The notes: generated by a model from the sequence alone, not told the origin. Positions 56,416-64,000 are shown, counted from the first letter of the stretch. The stretch: 64,000 bases of DNA from Cognaticolwellia beringensis (GCF_002076895.1 NZ_CP020465.1:3534001-3598000); one strand, 5' to 3'. Numbers and translations are program-made.

Positions 56416-57072
56416 ATGAAGTTAATTAAATATATTTCAATATTAGGAATCTTCTTAGTTTCAATAAGTAGCAATGCTCAATCAAAAGAGAGTTTCGAAA
56501 AACAATTGCTTTTAGTTCAACATAGCTGGGCAAAAATTTATTATGAATCATCGGGTGATGCTCAAGAAGATGGTTTTGAACAATTGGAAAATGAAATAGC
56601 CTCATTAGCTAAATCGTTTCCTAACAAAGCAGAAGCCTGGATTTGGCATGGCATTGTTCAATCGAGTTATGCTGGAGCTAAAGGTGGTCTAGGTGCTCTG
56701 TCTTTAGCCAAAGCAGCAAAAAAATCATTTGAAAAAGCAATTGAAATCGATGGTGCAGCTATGCTCGGTTCTGCTTATACAAGTTTAGGTAATTTGTATC
56801 ATCAAGTACCGGGTTGGCCAATAGGATTTGGTGATGATGATGATGCCAAAAGATTTTTAGAGAAGTCATTGAAATTGAATCCCGATGGTCTCGACTCAAA
56901 TTATTTTTACGGGCAGTTTATGTATGATGAAAGAAATTACAAACTAGCTAACGAGTATTTATTGAAAGCGAGAAGTGCTCCAGAACGAGAGTCAAGACCA
57001 TTAGCTGACCAATATAGGCAAGAGGAAGTTTTGACTTTATTGGCAAAAGTTGACAAAAAATTAAGAAAATAA
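56416..57072 (+). CDS. Secreted TPR protein of the HDO operon
   Basis: A 218-residue exported protein. The signal peptide (about 22 residues) ends SSNAQS. TPR-like helices follow (EAWIWHGIVQSSYAGAKGG, KKSFEKAIEIDGAAMLGSAY, then YTSLGNLYHQVPG, DAKRFLEKSLKLNPDG). It begins 2 nt after the SDR stop and is the last gene before a terminator. A periplasmic scaffold for export or anchoring is possible, but nothing shows its partner. The motif GWPIGFGDDDDAKRF is shared by many small bacterial TPR proteins of unknown role. Confidence 0.8.
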   Translation: MKLIKYISILGIFLVSISSNAQSKESFEKQLLLVQHSWAKIYYESSGDAQEDGFEQLENEIASLAKSFPNKAEAWIWHGIVQSSYAGAKGGLGALSLAKAAKKSFEKAIEIDGAAMLGSAYTSLGNLYHQVPGWPIGFGDDDDAKRFLEKSLKLNPDGLDSNYFYGQFMYDERNYKLANEYLLKARSAPERESRPLADQYRQEEVLTLLAKVDKKLRK

Positions 57073-57096
57073 AAGTTAGGTTTAAGTATGTAAAAG

Positions 57097-57130
57097 AGTT
57101 TTCTTAAGGGTTCCTTAAGGAAACTTTTTT
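57097..57130 (+). terminator. Terminator of the HDO operon, overlapping a PmrA-type box
   Basis: A 13-bp stem (57097-57109 with 57113-57125, one wobble) around GTT, followed by six T, is a good intrinsic terminator. The same bases contain CTTAAG-N5-CTTAAG (57103-57108 and 57114-57119), with TACATT (57130-57135) 10 nt further on, the same spacing as at 52752-52784. The site may serve both to end the first operon and start the second; the terminator reading is the more certain. Confidence 0.75.
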
Positions 57131-57166
57131 ACATTATCCAATAAATAATTCTATCTAAGGCCGTTA

Positions 57167-57628
57167 ATGAAAATAATAACGAGCGCTCTAATAATTTTAA
57201 CTTTATGTATCAATGTAGTAAGCGCTAATGAAGTGCCTCAATTACATTATAAAGATATCGTAGAAAAAAATGTTGGCAATGTGATTTATCTAGATTTCTG
57301 GGCATCATGGTGTACTCCTTGTCGAAGGTCATTTCCTTGGATGAATGAGTTGCAAAAAAAATATGGAAATAAAAACTTTAAGGTAATCAGCATTAATGTT
57401 GACTCTGAAAGAGAGCTTGCTGAAGAATTCCTTGCTAATACCCCTGCAAAATTTTCCGTCTTATATGATCCAGACGGAGCGCTTGCATCTGAAATGAAGC
57501 TAAAAGGTATGCCAAGTAGTTTTATTATTAATGCTGATGGTGTTGTTGTTAGTGCTCATGTTGGCTTTACTGATAAAAAGAAATCAATTTACGAACAAGA
57601 AATAAAACAGCTAATTCAAGGGAATTAA
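57167..57628 (+). CDS. TlpA-like periplasmic thioredoxin
   Basis: A 153-residue protein with a signal peptide (about 20 residues, ending VVSANE) and one thioredoxin fold. The active site is WCTPC in DFWASWCTPCRRS (about 44-56); the cis-Pro is in GMPSSFIINADG. It would reduce or oxidise disulfides in the periplasm. AAGG precedes the ATG. First gene of the second operon, 1 nt before the Cys-rich DUF4266 lipoprotein, which is a natural candidate substrate. Confidence 0.93.
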   Translation: MKIITSALIILTLCINVVSANEVPQLHYKDIVEKNVGNVIYLDFWASWCTPCRRSFPWMNELQKKYGNKNFKVISINVDSERELAEEFLANTPAKFSVLYDPDGALASEMKLKGMPSSFIINADGVVVSAHVGFTDKKKSIYEQEIKQLIQGN

Positions 57629-57629
57629 T

Positions 57630-57848
57630 ATGCACAAATATAAAATATTATTTACTTTAAGTATCACATTGCTAAGCGGCTGCTCTAGCCTTGGGGTTCA
57701 ACCTTGGGAGAGAGATTTATTAGCAAAAAAAGAAATGGCGTTGACAAGCTCTCCTATTGATTCTGCACTTGACGATCATATTTACTTCAGTAAAGAAGCA
57801 TCAAGTGGTGGTAAAGGCTTTGGTGGAGGTGGCTGCGGATGCAACTAA
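57630..57848 (+). CDS. DUF4266 small lipoprotein with Gly/Cys C-terminal tail
   Basis: A 72-residue protein. A lipobox LSGC (Cys18) is followed by the DUF4266 core QPWERDLLAKKEMAL and the tail EASSGGKGFGGGGCGCN. The mature form of about 55 residues would sit on the outer or inner membrane. The tail has two Cys separated by Gly. GGGA precedes the ATG. Its last 10 bases overlap the DUF3570 start, so the two are coupled. The function is unknown; the small size, fixed tail and thioredoxin/flavin-transferase partners suggest a redox or modified peptide (inference). Confidence 0.88.
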   Translation: MHKYKILFTLSITLLSGCSSLGVQPWERDLLAKKEMALTSSPIDSALDDHIYFSKEASSGGKGFGGGGCGCN

Positions 57849-59125
57849 CAAACAAAAGTAAACCAAACTTAAAGGCACTATTAACTACAGCCACCTGTGC
57901 TCTGTTAGGTAGTACTGCACAAGCTGCTACAGAAGAAAGTTGGGAGTTTGATACGGCTATAATGCAATATGCAGAAGTAGATCGTGTTATGGCTACTGAA
58001 GCGATAATCGCTGGGAAAAAAACATTTAGCAATGATGAGGTGCTTAGCCTAAAGTTAACCATTGACGCTTTAACAGGAGCATCTCCTAATGGCGCGACTG
58101 CACAACCAACCCCTCAAACGTTTACAAGACCATCAGGCAAGGGACAATATACTGTTGATGCGGGTGATACTCCTTTAGATGATACTTTTCATGATACACG
58201 TGTTCAATTAACTGGACAGTGGACACAGCCCTTGTTGAAAGATTATACCGTTAGCGTAGGAGGAAATTTCTCTAAAGAATATGATTATATGTCAGCTTCT
58301 CTTAACGGCAATCTTGCAAGAGATTTTAATCAAAAGAATACAACATTATCAGCAGGGATGGCTTACGCATATGATGTAATTGAGCCAGAAGGTGGAATAC
58401 CAAATCCATTTTCTGCAATGGTTATTGGTGATTCAAGTGATCCTGGTTTTGAGGATGAGTTTAATAAAACACGCATTGGAAGCGATGAAACAAAGTCCAC
58501 ACTTGATTTGTTGTTTGGTCTCACTCAAGTCATTAACCGAAATATGATTGTTCAATTGAATTATTCGTATTCAACGGCAAGTGGTTATTTAACCGACCCG
58601 TTTAAAGTTATCAGCTCAGTCGATACAAATGGGGAAGCTCAGGAATACTTACATGAGCATCGTCCAGATGAGCGAACTAAGCATTCATTTTTTGGGCAGA
58701 CTAAATATCACTTTGATACAGGTATATTAGATGCTAGTTATCGGTTTATGACTGATGATTGGGATATAGACTCTCATACGTTTGATATTCGTTATTTAAT
58801 ACCGTTTGAGAATGGTTACTTTATTGAGCCACATGTCCGAATGTACACACAGAGTGCGGCTGAATTTTATCAACCATTTATGAATCATGGCGATGCTGTA
58901 CCTGATTATGTCAGTGCTGATTACCGTATAGGTGAATTAGATACTTACACTATTGGGATTAAATATGGCTTACCTGTTGGTAATGGAAATGATTTAGCGT
59001 TTAGATTGGAGTACTACCATCAAACACCCAAAAGTAATGGAACAGAGGCGATTGGGGTCTTAAAAGATATGGAGTTATATGAACAAGTAGATGCTATAAT
59101 TGCACAGGTAACTTATTCATTTTAA
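57839..59125 (+). CDS. DUF3570 outer-membrane beta-barrel protein
   Basis: A 428-residue protein with a signal peptide (about 29 residues, ending AQAATEE). The rest alternates amphipathic strands and ends YSF, as for outer-membrane barrels. The pattern (QYAEVDRVMATEAII, DTRVQLTGQWTQPL, VQLNYSYSTASGYLTDPFK) is that of DUF3570 proteins, which regularly accompany DUF4266 lipoproteins. It begins inside the DUF4266 gene. It may hold or export the lipoprotein, or act as a pore for the same redox process. Confidence 0.88.
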   Translation: MQLTNKSKPNLKALLTTATCALLGSTAQAATEESWEFDTAIMQYAEVDRVMATEAIIAGKKTFSNDEVLSLKLTIDALTGASPNGATAQPTPQTFTRPSGKGQYTVDAGDTPLDDTFHDTRVQLTGQWTQPLLKDYTVSVGGNFSKEYDYMSASLNGNLARDFNQKNTTLSAGMAYAYDVIEPEGGIPNPFSAMVIGDSSDPGFEDEFNKTRIGSDETKSTLDLLFGLTQVINRNMIVQLNYSYSTASGYLTDPFKVISSVDTNGEAQEYLHEHRPDERTKHSFFGQTKYHFDTGILDASYRFMTDDWDIDSHTFDIRYLIPFENGYFIEPHVRMYTQSAAEFYQPFMNHGDAVPDYVSADYRIGELDTYTIGIKYGLPVGNGNDLAFRLEYYHQTPKSNGTEAIGVLKDMELYEQVDAIIAQVTYSF

Positions 59126-59134
59126 CCGTATTTT

Positions 59135-60043
59135 ATGTCAAAATTAATAAAGCCTAAAAGAGTAGTGAAGTGTAAACCTCGAAGTGAGGGGTTTACGCTT
59201 ACCTTTTTTGCTATGGCGAGCCTATGTGAGATATTAATTGATACACATGATAAAACTCTCGCTATAAAAATGGGTAATGTTGCTGCCAAGGAAGCTTGGC
59301 GGATTGAAAATAAATACTCTCGATATGACAAAAACAGTTTATGCAGTCAAATCAATTTCAACGCTGGTGAGCAATTTCAAATAGATGAAGAAACTTATAA
59401 TCTATTTGAATTCTCTCAGCAATGTTTTGAGATGAGTGAAGGTGCTTTTGATATCACTTCGGGGATTCTACGAAATGCCTGGCATTTTGATGGCAGCGAT
59501 AATCTACCCAGCAAAGAAGATGTTAACAAACTTCTTCAATTTGTTGGTTGGGATAAAGTCATTTATTCTCCAAGCCATATTACATTGAAAGAAGGCATGG
59601 AATTGGATTTTGGTGGGTTAGGAAAAGAGTATGCAGTTGACCGGGCTATTTTACTGTTAAGTAAAATAGCCAATATCCCATTTTTAGTAAACTACGGTGG
59701 AGATTTAGCCGTAAATGGGACAAGAAAAAACAATGGATCTTGGCAAGTAGGTATTGAACATCCCTCTTTTAAAGCGAGCAGTTCGCCTCTAGTAACCTTA
59801 AATACAGGTGCAATAGCGACAAGTGGCGATGCAAATAGGTTTCTGTTAAAAGATGGTCATCGATATAGTCATATTCTTAATGTTGCTAGTGGTTGGCCTG
59901 TTGAACAACCTCCTAATTCAATCACGGTGGCTGCACCCAAATGTATTCAGGCCGGATTTTTAGCAACATTAGCATTACTGCAAGGAGTCAATGCGGAAAG
60001 TTTTCTAAAAGACCAGGATATATTACATTGGTCAATTCGGTAG
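59135..60043 (+). CDS. ApbE-family FAD:protein FMN transferase, atypical
   Basis: A 302-residue protein of the ApbE fold: FFAMASLCEILI, FDITSGILRNAW, ELDFGGLGKEYAVDRA (flavin site), VNYGGDLAV and ATSGDANRF. Two conserved places differ: HILNVASGWP where ApbE usually has HIxDPxTG, and AGFLATLAL where the Mg-binding Asp of AD-x3-T is Gly. No signal peptide is seen, whereas many ApbE proteins are exported. It lies 9 nt after the DUF3570 gene. It may attach FMN to a partner with altered metal use, or do another flavin reaction. Confidence 0.85.
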   Translation: MSKLIKPKRVVKCKPRSEGFTLTFFAMASLCEILIDTHDKTLAIKMGNVAAKEAWRIENKYSRYDKNSLCSQINFNAGEQFQIDEETYNLFEFSQQCFEMSEGAFDITSGILRNAWHFDGSDNLPSKEDVNKLLQFVGWDKVIYSPSHITLKEGMELDFGGLGKEYAVDRAILLLSKIANIPFLVNYGGDLAVNGTRKNNGSWQVGIEHPSFKASSSPLVTLNTGAIATSGDANRFLLKDGHRYSHILNVASGWPVEQPPNSITVAAPKCIQAGFLATLALLQGVNAESFLKDQDILHWSIR

Positions 60044-60078
60044 AATATACCTACACATACATAGGAATTTATTAAGCC

Positions 60079-60738
60079 ATGAGATTGTTACTTATTGAAG
60101 ATGATGTTCATCTTGCTAATGGTTTACGAGAGTCACTAAGAAACGATGGTCATAGTGTAGATATTGTTTTTAATGGCAAAGAAGGGATTTTGGCTATTAA
60201 AAGTGGCGACTTTGATGTTGTGATACTCGATTTAGGATTGCCTGATATTGATGGTCTAGATGTTTTAAAGCAAACTAAAAAATTAAATAAAAGTCTTCCT
60301 GTTTTAATCTTAACGGCAAGAGATGGTATTGAAAATAAAGTGAAAGGGCTTGATTTAGGAGCTGATGATTACCTAGCAAAACCTTTTAGTATTGAAGAGC
60401 TGTTTGCTAGATTAAGGGTAATAGAAAGAAGGTTGGGTACGCATACATCATCAATAATAGCTCATAATAGTGTAGCACTTGATACTCAGGCTCATGCTAT
60501 TTTTGTGAATGATATCGTGGAAAAATTCTCTCGACGTGAGTATATGCTAATAAAGGCGTTATTAGAAAATTTAGGTCGTATTCAATCAAAAGAGCAATTA
60601 GAAACTAAACTTTATGAGTGGGGGGAAGAAGTAGCATCAAACACGATTGAAGTGCACATTAGTAACATCAGAAAAAAATTACCACACAACTATATTAAAA
60701 ATGTCAGGGGTGTGGGGTACGTTGTGAGTAAAGTATAA
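60079..60738 (+). CDS. OmpR-family response regulator, QseB/PmrA type
   Basis: A 219-residue regulator. The receiver domain (1-115) has the acidic pair (EDD 7-9), phospho-Asp51 in VILDLGLPD, Thr in LILTARD and Lys in DYLAKPF. The winged helix (about 125-218) ends SKEQLETKLYEWGEEVASNT, then IEVHISNIRKKL, a signature shared with QseB and PmrA. Its sensor follows directly. The box CTTAAG-N5-CTTAAG at the head of both operons fits the PmrA recognition form, so it is the likely activator of the cluster. Confidence 0.94.
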   Translation: MRLLLIEDDVHLANGLRESLRNDGHSVDIVFNGKEGILAIKSGDFDVVILDLGLPDIDGLDVLKQTKKLNKSLPVLILTARDGIENKVKGLDLGADDYLAKPFSIEELFARLRVIERRLGTHTSSIIAHNSVALDTQAHAIFVNDIVEKFSRREYMLIKALLENLGRIQSKEQLETKLYEWGEEVASNTIEVHISNIRKKLPHNYIKNVRGVGYVVSKV

Positions 60739-62052
60739 ATGAGTATCCAACGATATTTGCTGATCGTTATTATATCTGTTGTTACCTTGGCTTCTTTTGG
60801 AGCTGCTTTACAGGGATATAAAGCCAGTAAGGAGAAGCTAAATCAAATTTTCGATGAAGAAATGAGATCGTTTGCCATCGCCTTGATAAATAGCCCGATT
60901 AAGAAATCATCAACCAAAGTCATTTTACATTCTATTTTTGCATATCAAATTTGGGTAGATAATGAGCTAAAATTAAAAAGCGATAATGCTCCTGAAAAAT
61001 ATATTACAAAAAAACATCAAGGCTTTAGTGATAATAGTTTTTTAGGAACAAGGTGGCGAGTTTTCGTATTAGTTGATGATGAAGCAAAAGTGATTGTCGC
61101 ACAGCCATTAGGGCAACGATTTGAATCTGTTGAAGAAGTATTACTGGAAGCTATATTACCCATCGTTTATGCAATACCATTGATAGGTTTATTGGTGTTT
61201 TTTGCAATAAATAGGAGTTTAAAACCTCTTCATGTTTTATCAACTCAGCTACAAAGAAAAAGTGCCAATGACTTATCTCCGGTTAAAGTGAGAGATAATT
61301 CCGCTGAATTAATGCCAATCCAGAATGTACTGAATAGTTTACTTGAAAGGTTGAGTAACGCTTTTGATCGAGAAAAAAGGCTTTCAGGTGATGCGGCTCA
61401 TGAATTGAGAACACCAATCAGTGTACTTAAAATAACCGCTCATAATATCAAAATAGCCTTTGAAGATGACAACATTCAACGGCATCATATTGACGAACTG
61501 AATAATAATACAATCAGAATGGCACATGTTATTGAACAAATCATTGCTCTAAACAGAACGACACCAGAAAATTTTGAAGAGAGCAAAGCCAGATTAGAAT
61601 TAAGAGAAATTTTACAAAACATAATTACAGATAACTATGAGAAAATGGAGTTTTTACATCAAACTGTGTCACTAGAAGCTGAGTCTACTTCACTGTTAGG
61701 AGATAAATTTTCACTTGAAATTCTTTTCGATAATTTACTTAAAAACGCAATAAAATACAGTGGTAGGGGAACTGAAATACATATATCGATTGAAGAACAA
61801 GTAAATAATTTTCAAATCGTGGTTGAAGATTCAGGCGTTGGTATAACAAAAGAACATTTAGATAAAGTATTCCTGCGATTTTATAGGGTTAAGCAACACT
61901 CTGAAACTGGTAGTGGTTTAGGCTTATCGATAGTAAAGCATATTGTTGACTTGCATGAAGGGAATATTCAATTAATGACTTCAAATTTAGGAGGGCTTAA
62001 GGTGGTGATTACTTTGCCTAAGTCTACTAAATCGGCTTCTATCAATGAGTAA
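60739..62052 (+). CDS. Sensor histidine kinase, QseC/PmrB type
   Basis: A 437-residue inner-membrane kinase. It has two helices (about 5-25 and 137-158) around a periplasmic sensor like the 2CSK_N domain, then a HAMP-like linker. The H-box is DAAHELRTPISVL (His221), the N-box LFDNLLKNAIKYS, and the G-boxes EDSGVGI and GSGLGLSIVKH. It starts immediately after the response-regulator stop. The periplasmic loop has no His or Cys cluster that would name the signal; metal or redox stress is guessed from the neighbours. Confidence 0.94.
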   Translation: MSIQRYLLIVIISVVTLASFGAALQGYKASKEKLNQIFDEEMRSFAIALINSPIKKSSTKVILHSIFAYQIWVDNELKLKSDNAPEKYITKKHQGFSDNSFLGTRWRVFVLVDDEAKVIVAQPLGQRFESVEEVLLEAILPIVYAIPLIGLLVFFAINRSLKPLHVLSTQLQRKSANDLSPVKVRDNSAELMPIQNVLNSLLERLSNAFDREKRLSGDAAHELRTPISVLKITAHNIKIAFEDDNIQRHHIDELNNNTIRMAHVIEQIIALNRTTPENFEESKARLELREILQNIITDNYEKMEFLHQTVSLEAESTSLLGDKFSLEILFDNLLKNAIKYSGRGTEIHISIEEQVNNFQIVVEDSGVGITKEHLDKVFLRFYRVKQHSETGSGLGLSIVKHIVDLHEGNIQLMTSNLGGLKVVITLPKSTKSASINE

Positions 62053-62419
62053 ATATACTCACTTACATGGTTTATTGGGCATAATGTTGTTTTTTGTGTC
62101 TCATAATACTTGGTCTAAAACACAAGAATTTCACTTAACCTTAGAAAACCATGTTTTTATCCCTTCAGAATTAAAAATTCCAAAAAATGAGAAAGTTAAA
62201 CTGATAATTCATAATAAAGACAATACGGCTGAGGAATTCGATAGTTTTGATTTAAATAGAGAAAAAGTCTTATTTCCTAATAAAAAAACGACCATTTTTA
62301 TTGGTCCTCTTTCCTCAGGTAAATACGAATATTTTGGTGAATATAATCCCAACTCTGCAAGGGGTGTTATCATTGTTGAGGTGACCAATGTTAATTATTA
62401 TCGTTATTTTGTTCATTAA
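62045..62419 (+). CDS. Cupredoxin-domain protein (iron-permease-associated type)
   Basis: A 124-residue exported protein. After a signal-like helix (about 8-24) comes a single cupredoxin-like domain: EFHLTLENHVFIPSELKIP, AEEFDSFDLNREKVLFP and GKYEYFGEYNPNSARGVI. This is the form found beside FTR1-type permeases; the Cys and His/Met of a blue copper site are not evident. It overlaps the kinase gene by 8 nt and the next gene by 32 nt. It may bind Fe or Cu in the periplasm for the permease. Confidence 0.85.
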   Translation: MSKYTHLHGLLGIMLFFVSHNTWSKTQEFHLTLENHVFIPSELKIPKNEKVKLIIHNKDNTAEEFDSFDLNREKVLFPNKKTTIFIGPLSSGKYEYFGEYNPNSARGVIIVEVTNVNYYRYFVH

Positions 62420-63194
62420 AGACTTGTTGCCTATTTTTATTTTGCTTTGTTTAATTAGCACGAGTATCGCACCTAATATTGTATCTACTCATAGGTTAAT
62501 TATCACCTTAACGATGAGTTTTATCGGTATTTTTACAACGTTCAATTTTTTACCAAATATGAGTGAATTATTTGATGGCGTAGGGATAGAAATAATACAA
62601 ACAACTGAGTTGTTAACCACATATTTTTGCTTGTTATATGGTAGCTCTTATCTAGTAACTCAAAAAAAATTAAGTACATTGCAAAGTAACTTGATCATCA
62701 TTGCAATTGTATTATTTAATGTAATTAATGCCAGTCAATTCATTGTTTTCCTCGATAGCTATTTGGCTAACAGTGAATCTATTCGAAATATAATTGTAGG
62801 TTTGGCTATCGGTTTTGGGATCTGCTTAAGTTTTAGTGCTTTATTATATTTTTCAATTAATTGGCTTGTAAAAAAAGAATCTTATTATTTTATTTACTTT
62901 ATTTGGGCTTTATTTTTATCTGGGTATGTCAGCCAGATAATTAACTTGTTACAGCAAGTGGATATAATTCAAAGCAGCGGAGCGCTTTGGGATAGCTCTA
63001 ATATTGTCAAAGATAGCTCTGAATATGGTCACCTGTTACACACTCTTTTTGGGTATGAGGCTAGCCCTTCACACGAGTTAATTCTTTTCTATGTGACAAG
63101 CTTACTTATATGTTTAGTCTATTTTGTTATAATTTCATCATTAAAGCGTCAACGTACAATTGATGGTACTGAGGAGAAATCACATGTGCTCTAG
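62388..63194 (+). CDS. FTR1-like membrane protein without the usual REGLE motif
   Basis: A 268-residue protein with about seven hydrophobic helices. The end SSEYGHLLHTLFGYEASPSH is like the C-terminal part of FTR1/EfeU-type iron permeases, and its place after an iron-type cupredoxin fits that family. The R-E-x-x-E iron motif of FTR1 is missing; where it is expected the sequence reads FIKDLLPIF. GAGG stands 6 nt before the ATG at 62388. So it is a diverged or non-transporting relative; iron transport is unproven. Confidence 0.7.
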   Translation: MLIIIVILFIKDLLPIFILLCLISTSIAPNIVSTHRLIITLTMSFIGIFTTFNFLPNMSELFDGVGIEIIQTTELLTTYFCLLYGSSYLVTQKKLSTLQSNLIIIAIVLFNVINASQFIVFLDSYLANSESIRNIIVGLAIGFGICLSFSALLYFSINWLVKKESYYFIYFIWALFLSGYVSQIINLLQQVDIIQSSGALWDSSNIVKDSSEYGHLLHTLFGYEASPSHELILFYVTSLLICLVYFVIISSLKRQRTIDGTEEKSHVL

Positions 63195-63879
63195 GGTACT
63201 GTTTATTGTATTAGTTATTTTCTCAACTAATGTGTTAGCGGATGGTATGGTTGTTGACAAAGTTTATCACCCCTATGTTTTGCCTAATGAACGAGAGTTT
63301 GAATGGAGATTAATGTCGAGGCAAACAGATGATAATAGTTTAATTGGTCAGCGTATCGCTTATGGTCAGTCGATAAATGAAACGGTTATGGTTGAAGGCT
63401 ATTTAATTGGAGAAAAAACAGCGACTGAAGACTTTGGTTTACAAGCATATGAATTAGAAGTGCGTTGGATGATGACCGAACAAGGTGAATACTGGGCAGA
63501 CTGGGGAATGCTATTTGAAGTTGAAAAGCAGCATGGTAGTAATGACTGGGAAGTAACTTCAGGCATTATATTCGAGAAAGAATTCGGTCGTACTAGTCTT
63601 ACCGTGAACCTGTTTGGTATTTATGAATGGGGAGAAAACTTGCAAGATGAGTTTGAAACAGAGTTCAGACTTAAATATCGTTACCGCTGGTTACCTCAAG
63701 TACAACCCGCAATTGAGCTATATACCGGAGAAGGTTATTTTGGTATCGGCCCTGCTGTTATGGGGATTCAGCGTTTTGATGGTCAAAAGCAGCTTAAATG
63801 GGAAGCTGGATTCATCACTGAGCTATCAAGTTATGGTAAAGATCATAGTTTAAGAATTTCTTTGGAATATGAGTTTTAA
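63184..63879 (+). CDS. Outer-membrane protein, last gene of the redox/metal operon
   Basis: A 231-residue protein starting at ATG 63184, with GAGGAG 7 nt upstream. The signal peptide (about 19 residues) ends NVLADG. The body alternates strands rich in Trp, Tyr and Glu (EFEWRLMSRQTDDNSL, EYWADWGMLFEVEK, YRYRWLPQVQPAIEL) and ends in the barrel-like LEYEF. It overlaps the FTR1-like gene by 11 nt. It resembles small uncharacterised barrels (about 12 strands); the cargo is unknown. Confidence 0.78.
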   Translation: MCSRVLFIVLVIFSTNVLADGMVVDKVYHPYVLPNEREFEWRLMSRQTDDNSLIGQRIAYGQSINETVMVEGYLIGEKTATEDFGLQAYELEVRWMMTEQGEYWADWGMLFEVEKQHGSNDWEVTSGIIFEKEFGRTSLTVNLFGIYEWGENLQDEFETEFRLKYRYRWLPQVQPAIELYTGEGYFGIGPAVMGIQRFDGQKQLKWEAGFITELSSYGKDHSLRISLEYEF

Positions 63880-64000
63880 TTTAATGGTATTTCACTGATT
63901 ATTAGCTTTGATTTACTAGGGGTCATTGCTCGTTAAATAGGGCATATGAGTTAAAAGGGATGATTCTAGGCAATTGTCTCATGATTTTATGTTTTAAAAA

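Overview
The window looks like the chromosome of a marine gammaproteobacterium of the Alteromonadales, most like Colwellia or Thalassotalea. This rests on AT-rich DNA, a TonB receptor beside a TPR-sulfotransferase, a PEP-CTERM protein, nhaB-dsbB and psrA-nagZ synteny, and an Na+-coupled and osmolyte transport repertoire. The genus is inferred from gene style, not from a search. No rRNA, tRNA or CRISPR array was seen.

Layout. 1-20.3 kb is ordinary chromosome: the end of an S9 peptidase, pgi, a TetR-controlled RND efflux pair with a clear operator, a TPR-sulfotransferase with a TonB receptor, a BetT-type choline transporter, an NRAMP-like transporter with an altered metal motif, a LiaF-like protein, and a MarR/HlyD/DUF2955 efflux operon with two SlyA-type operators. 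20.3-31 kb holds a PEP-CTERM protein, an M2 peptidase, psrA-like regulator and nagZ, a DASS carrier, dsbB and nhaB. 31-44 kb is looser, with small transporters, lipoproteins, regulators, long intergenic gaps and a family of degenerate dispersed repeats.

44.5-51.4 kb is a mobile zone. Two same-length copies of one IS3-family element lie in opposite orientations. The second is split by an IS66 element with an 8-bp target duplication. Between them are a solute-binding-like gene and an array of 22-bp repeats. A small tyrosine recombinase follows at 51.7-52.3 kb.

The most interesting part is 52.8-63.9 kb, two adjacent same-strand transcription units. The first encodes a thermostable-hemolysin-family (acyltransferase-like) protein, an acyl-AMP ligase, a haem-oxygenase-like diiron oxidase (HDO), a short-chain dehydrogenase and a TPR protein. 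This looks like a compact pathway acting on an activated acid, product unknown. The second encodes a TlpA thioredoxin, a tiny DUF4266 lipoprotein ending in a Gly/Cys tail, a DUF3570 outer-membrane barrel, an atypical ApbE flavin transferase, a QseB/PmrA-type two-component system, a cupredoxin-like protein, an FTR1-like membrane protein without the usual iron motif, and an outer-membrane protein. It reads as an envelope redox/metal system with its own sensor. Both units are headed by CTTAAG-N5-CTTAAG, the form of a PmrA box, with the same 10-nt spacing to a possible -10. The second copy, however, also lies in a terminator stem.
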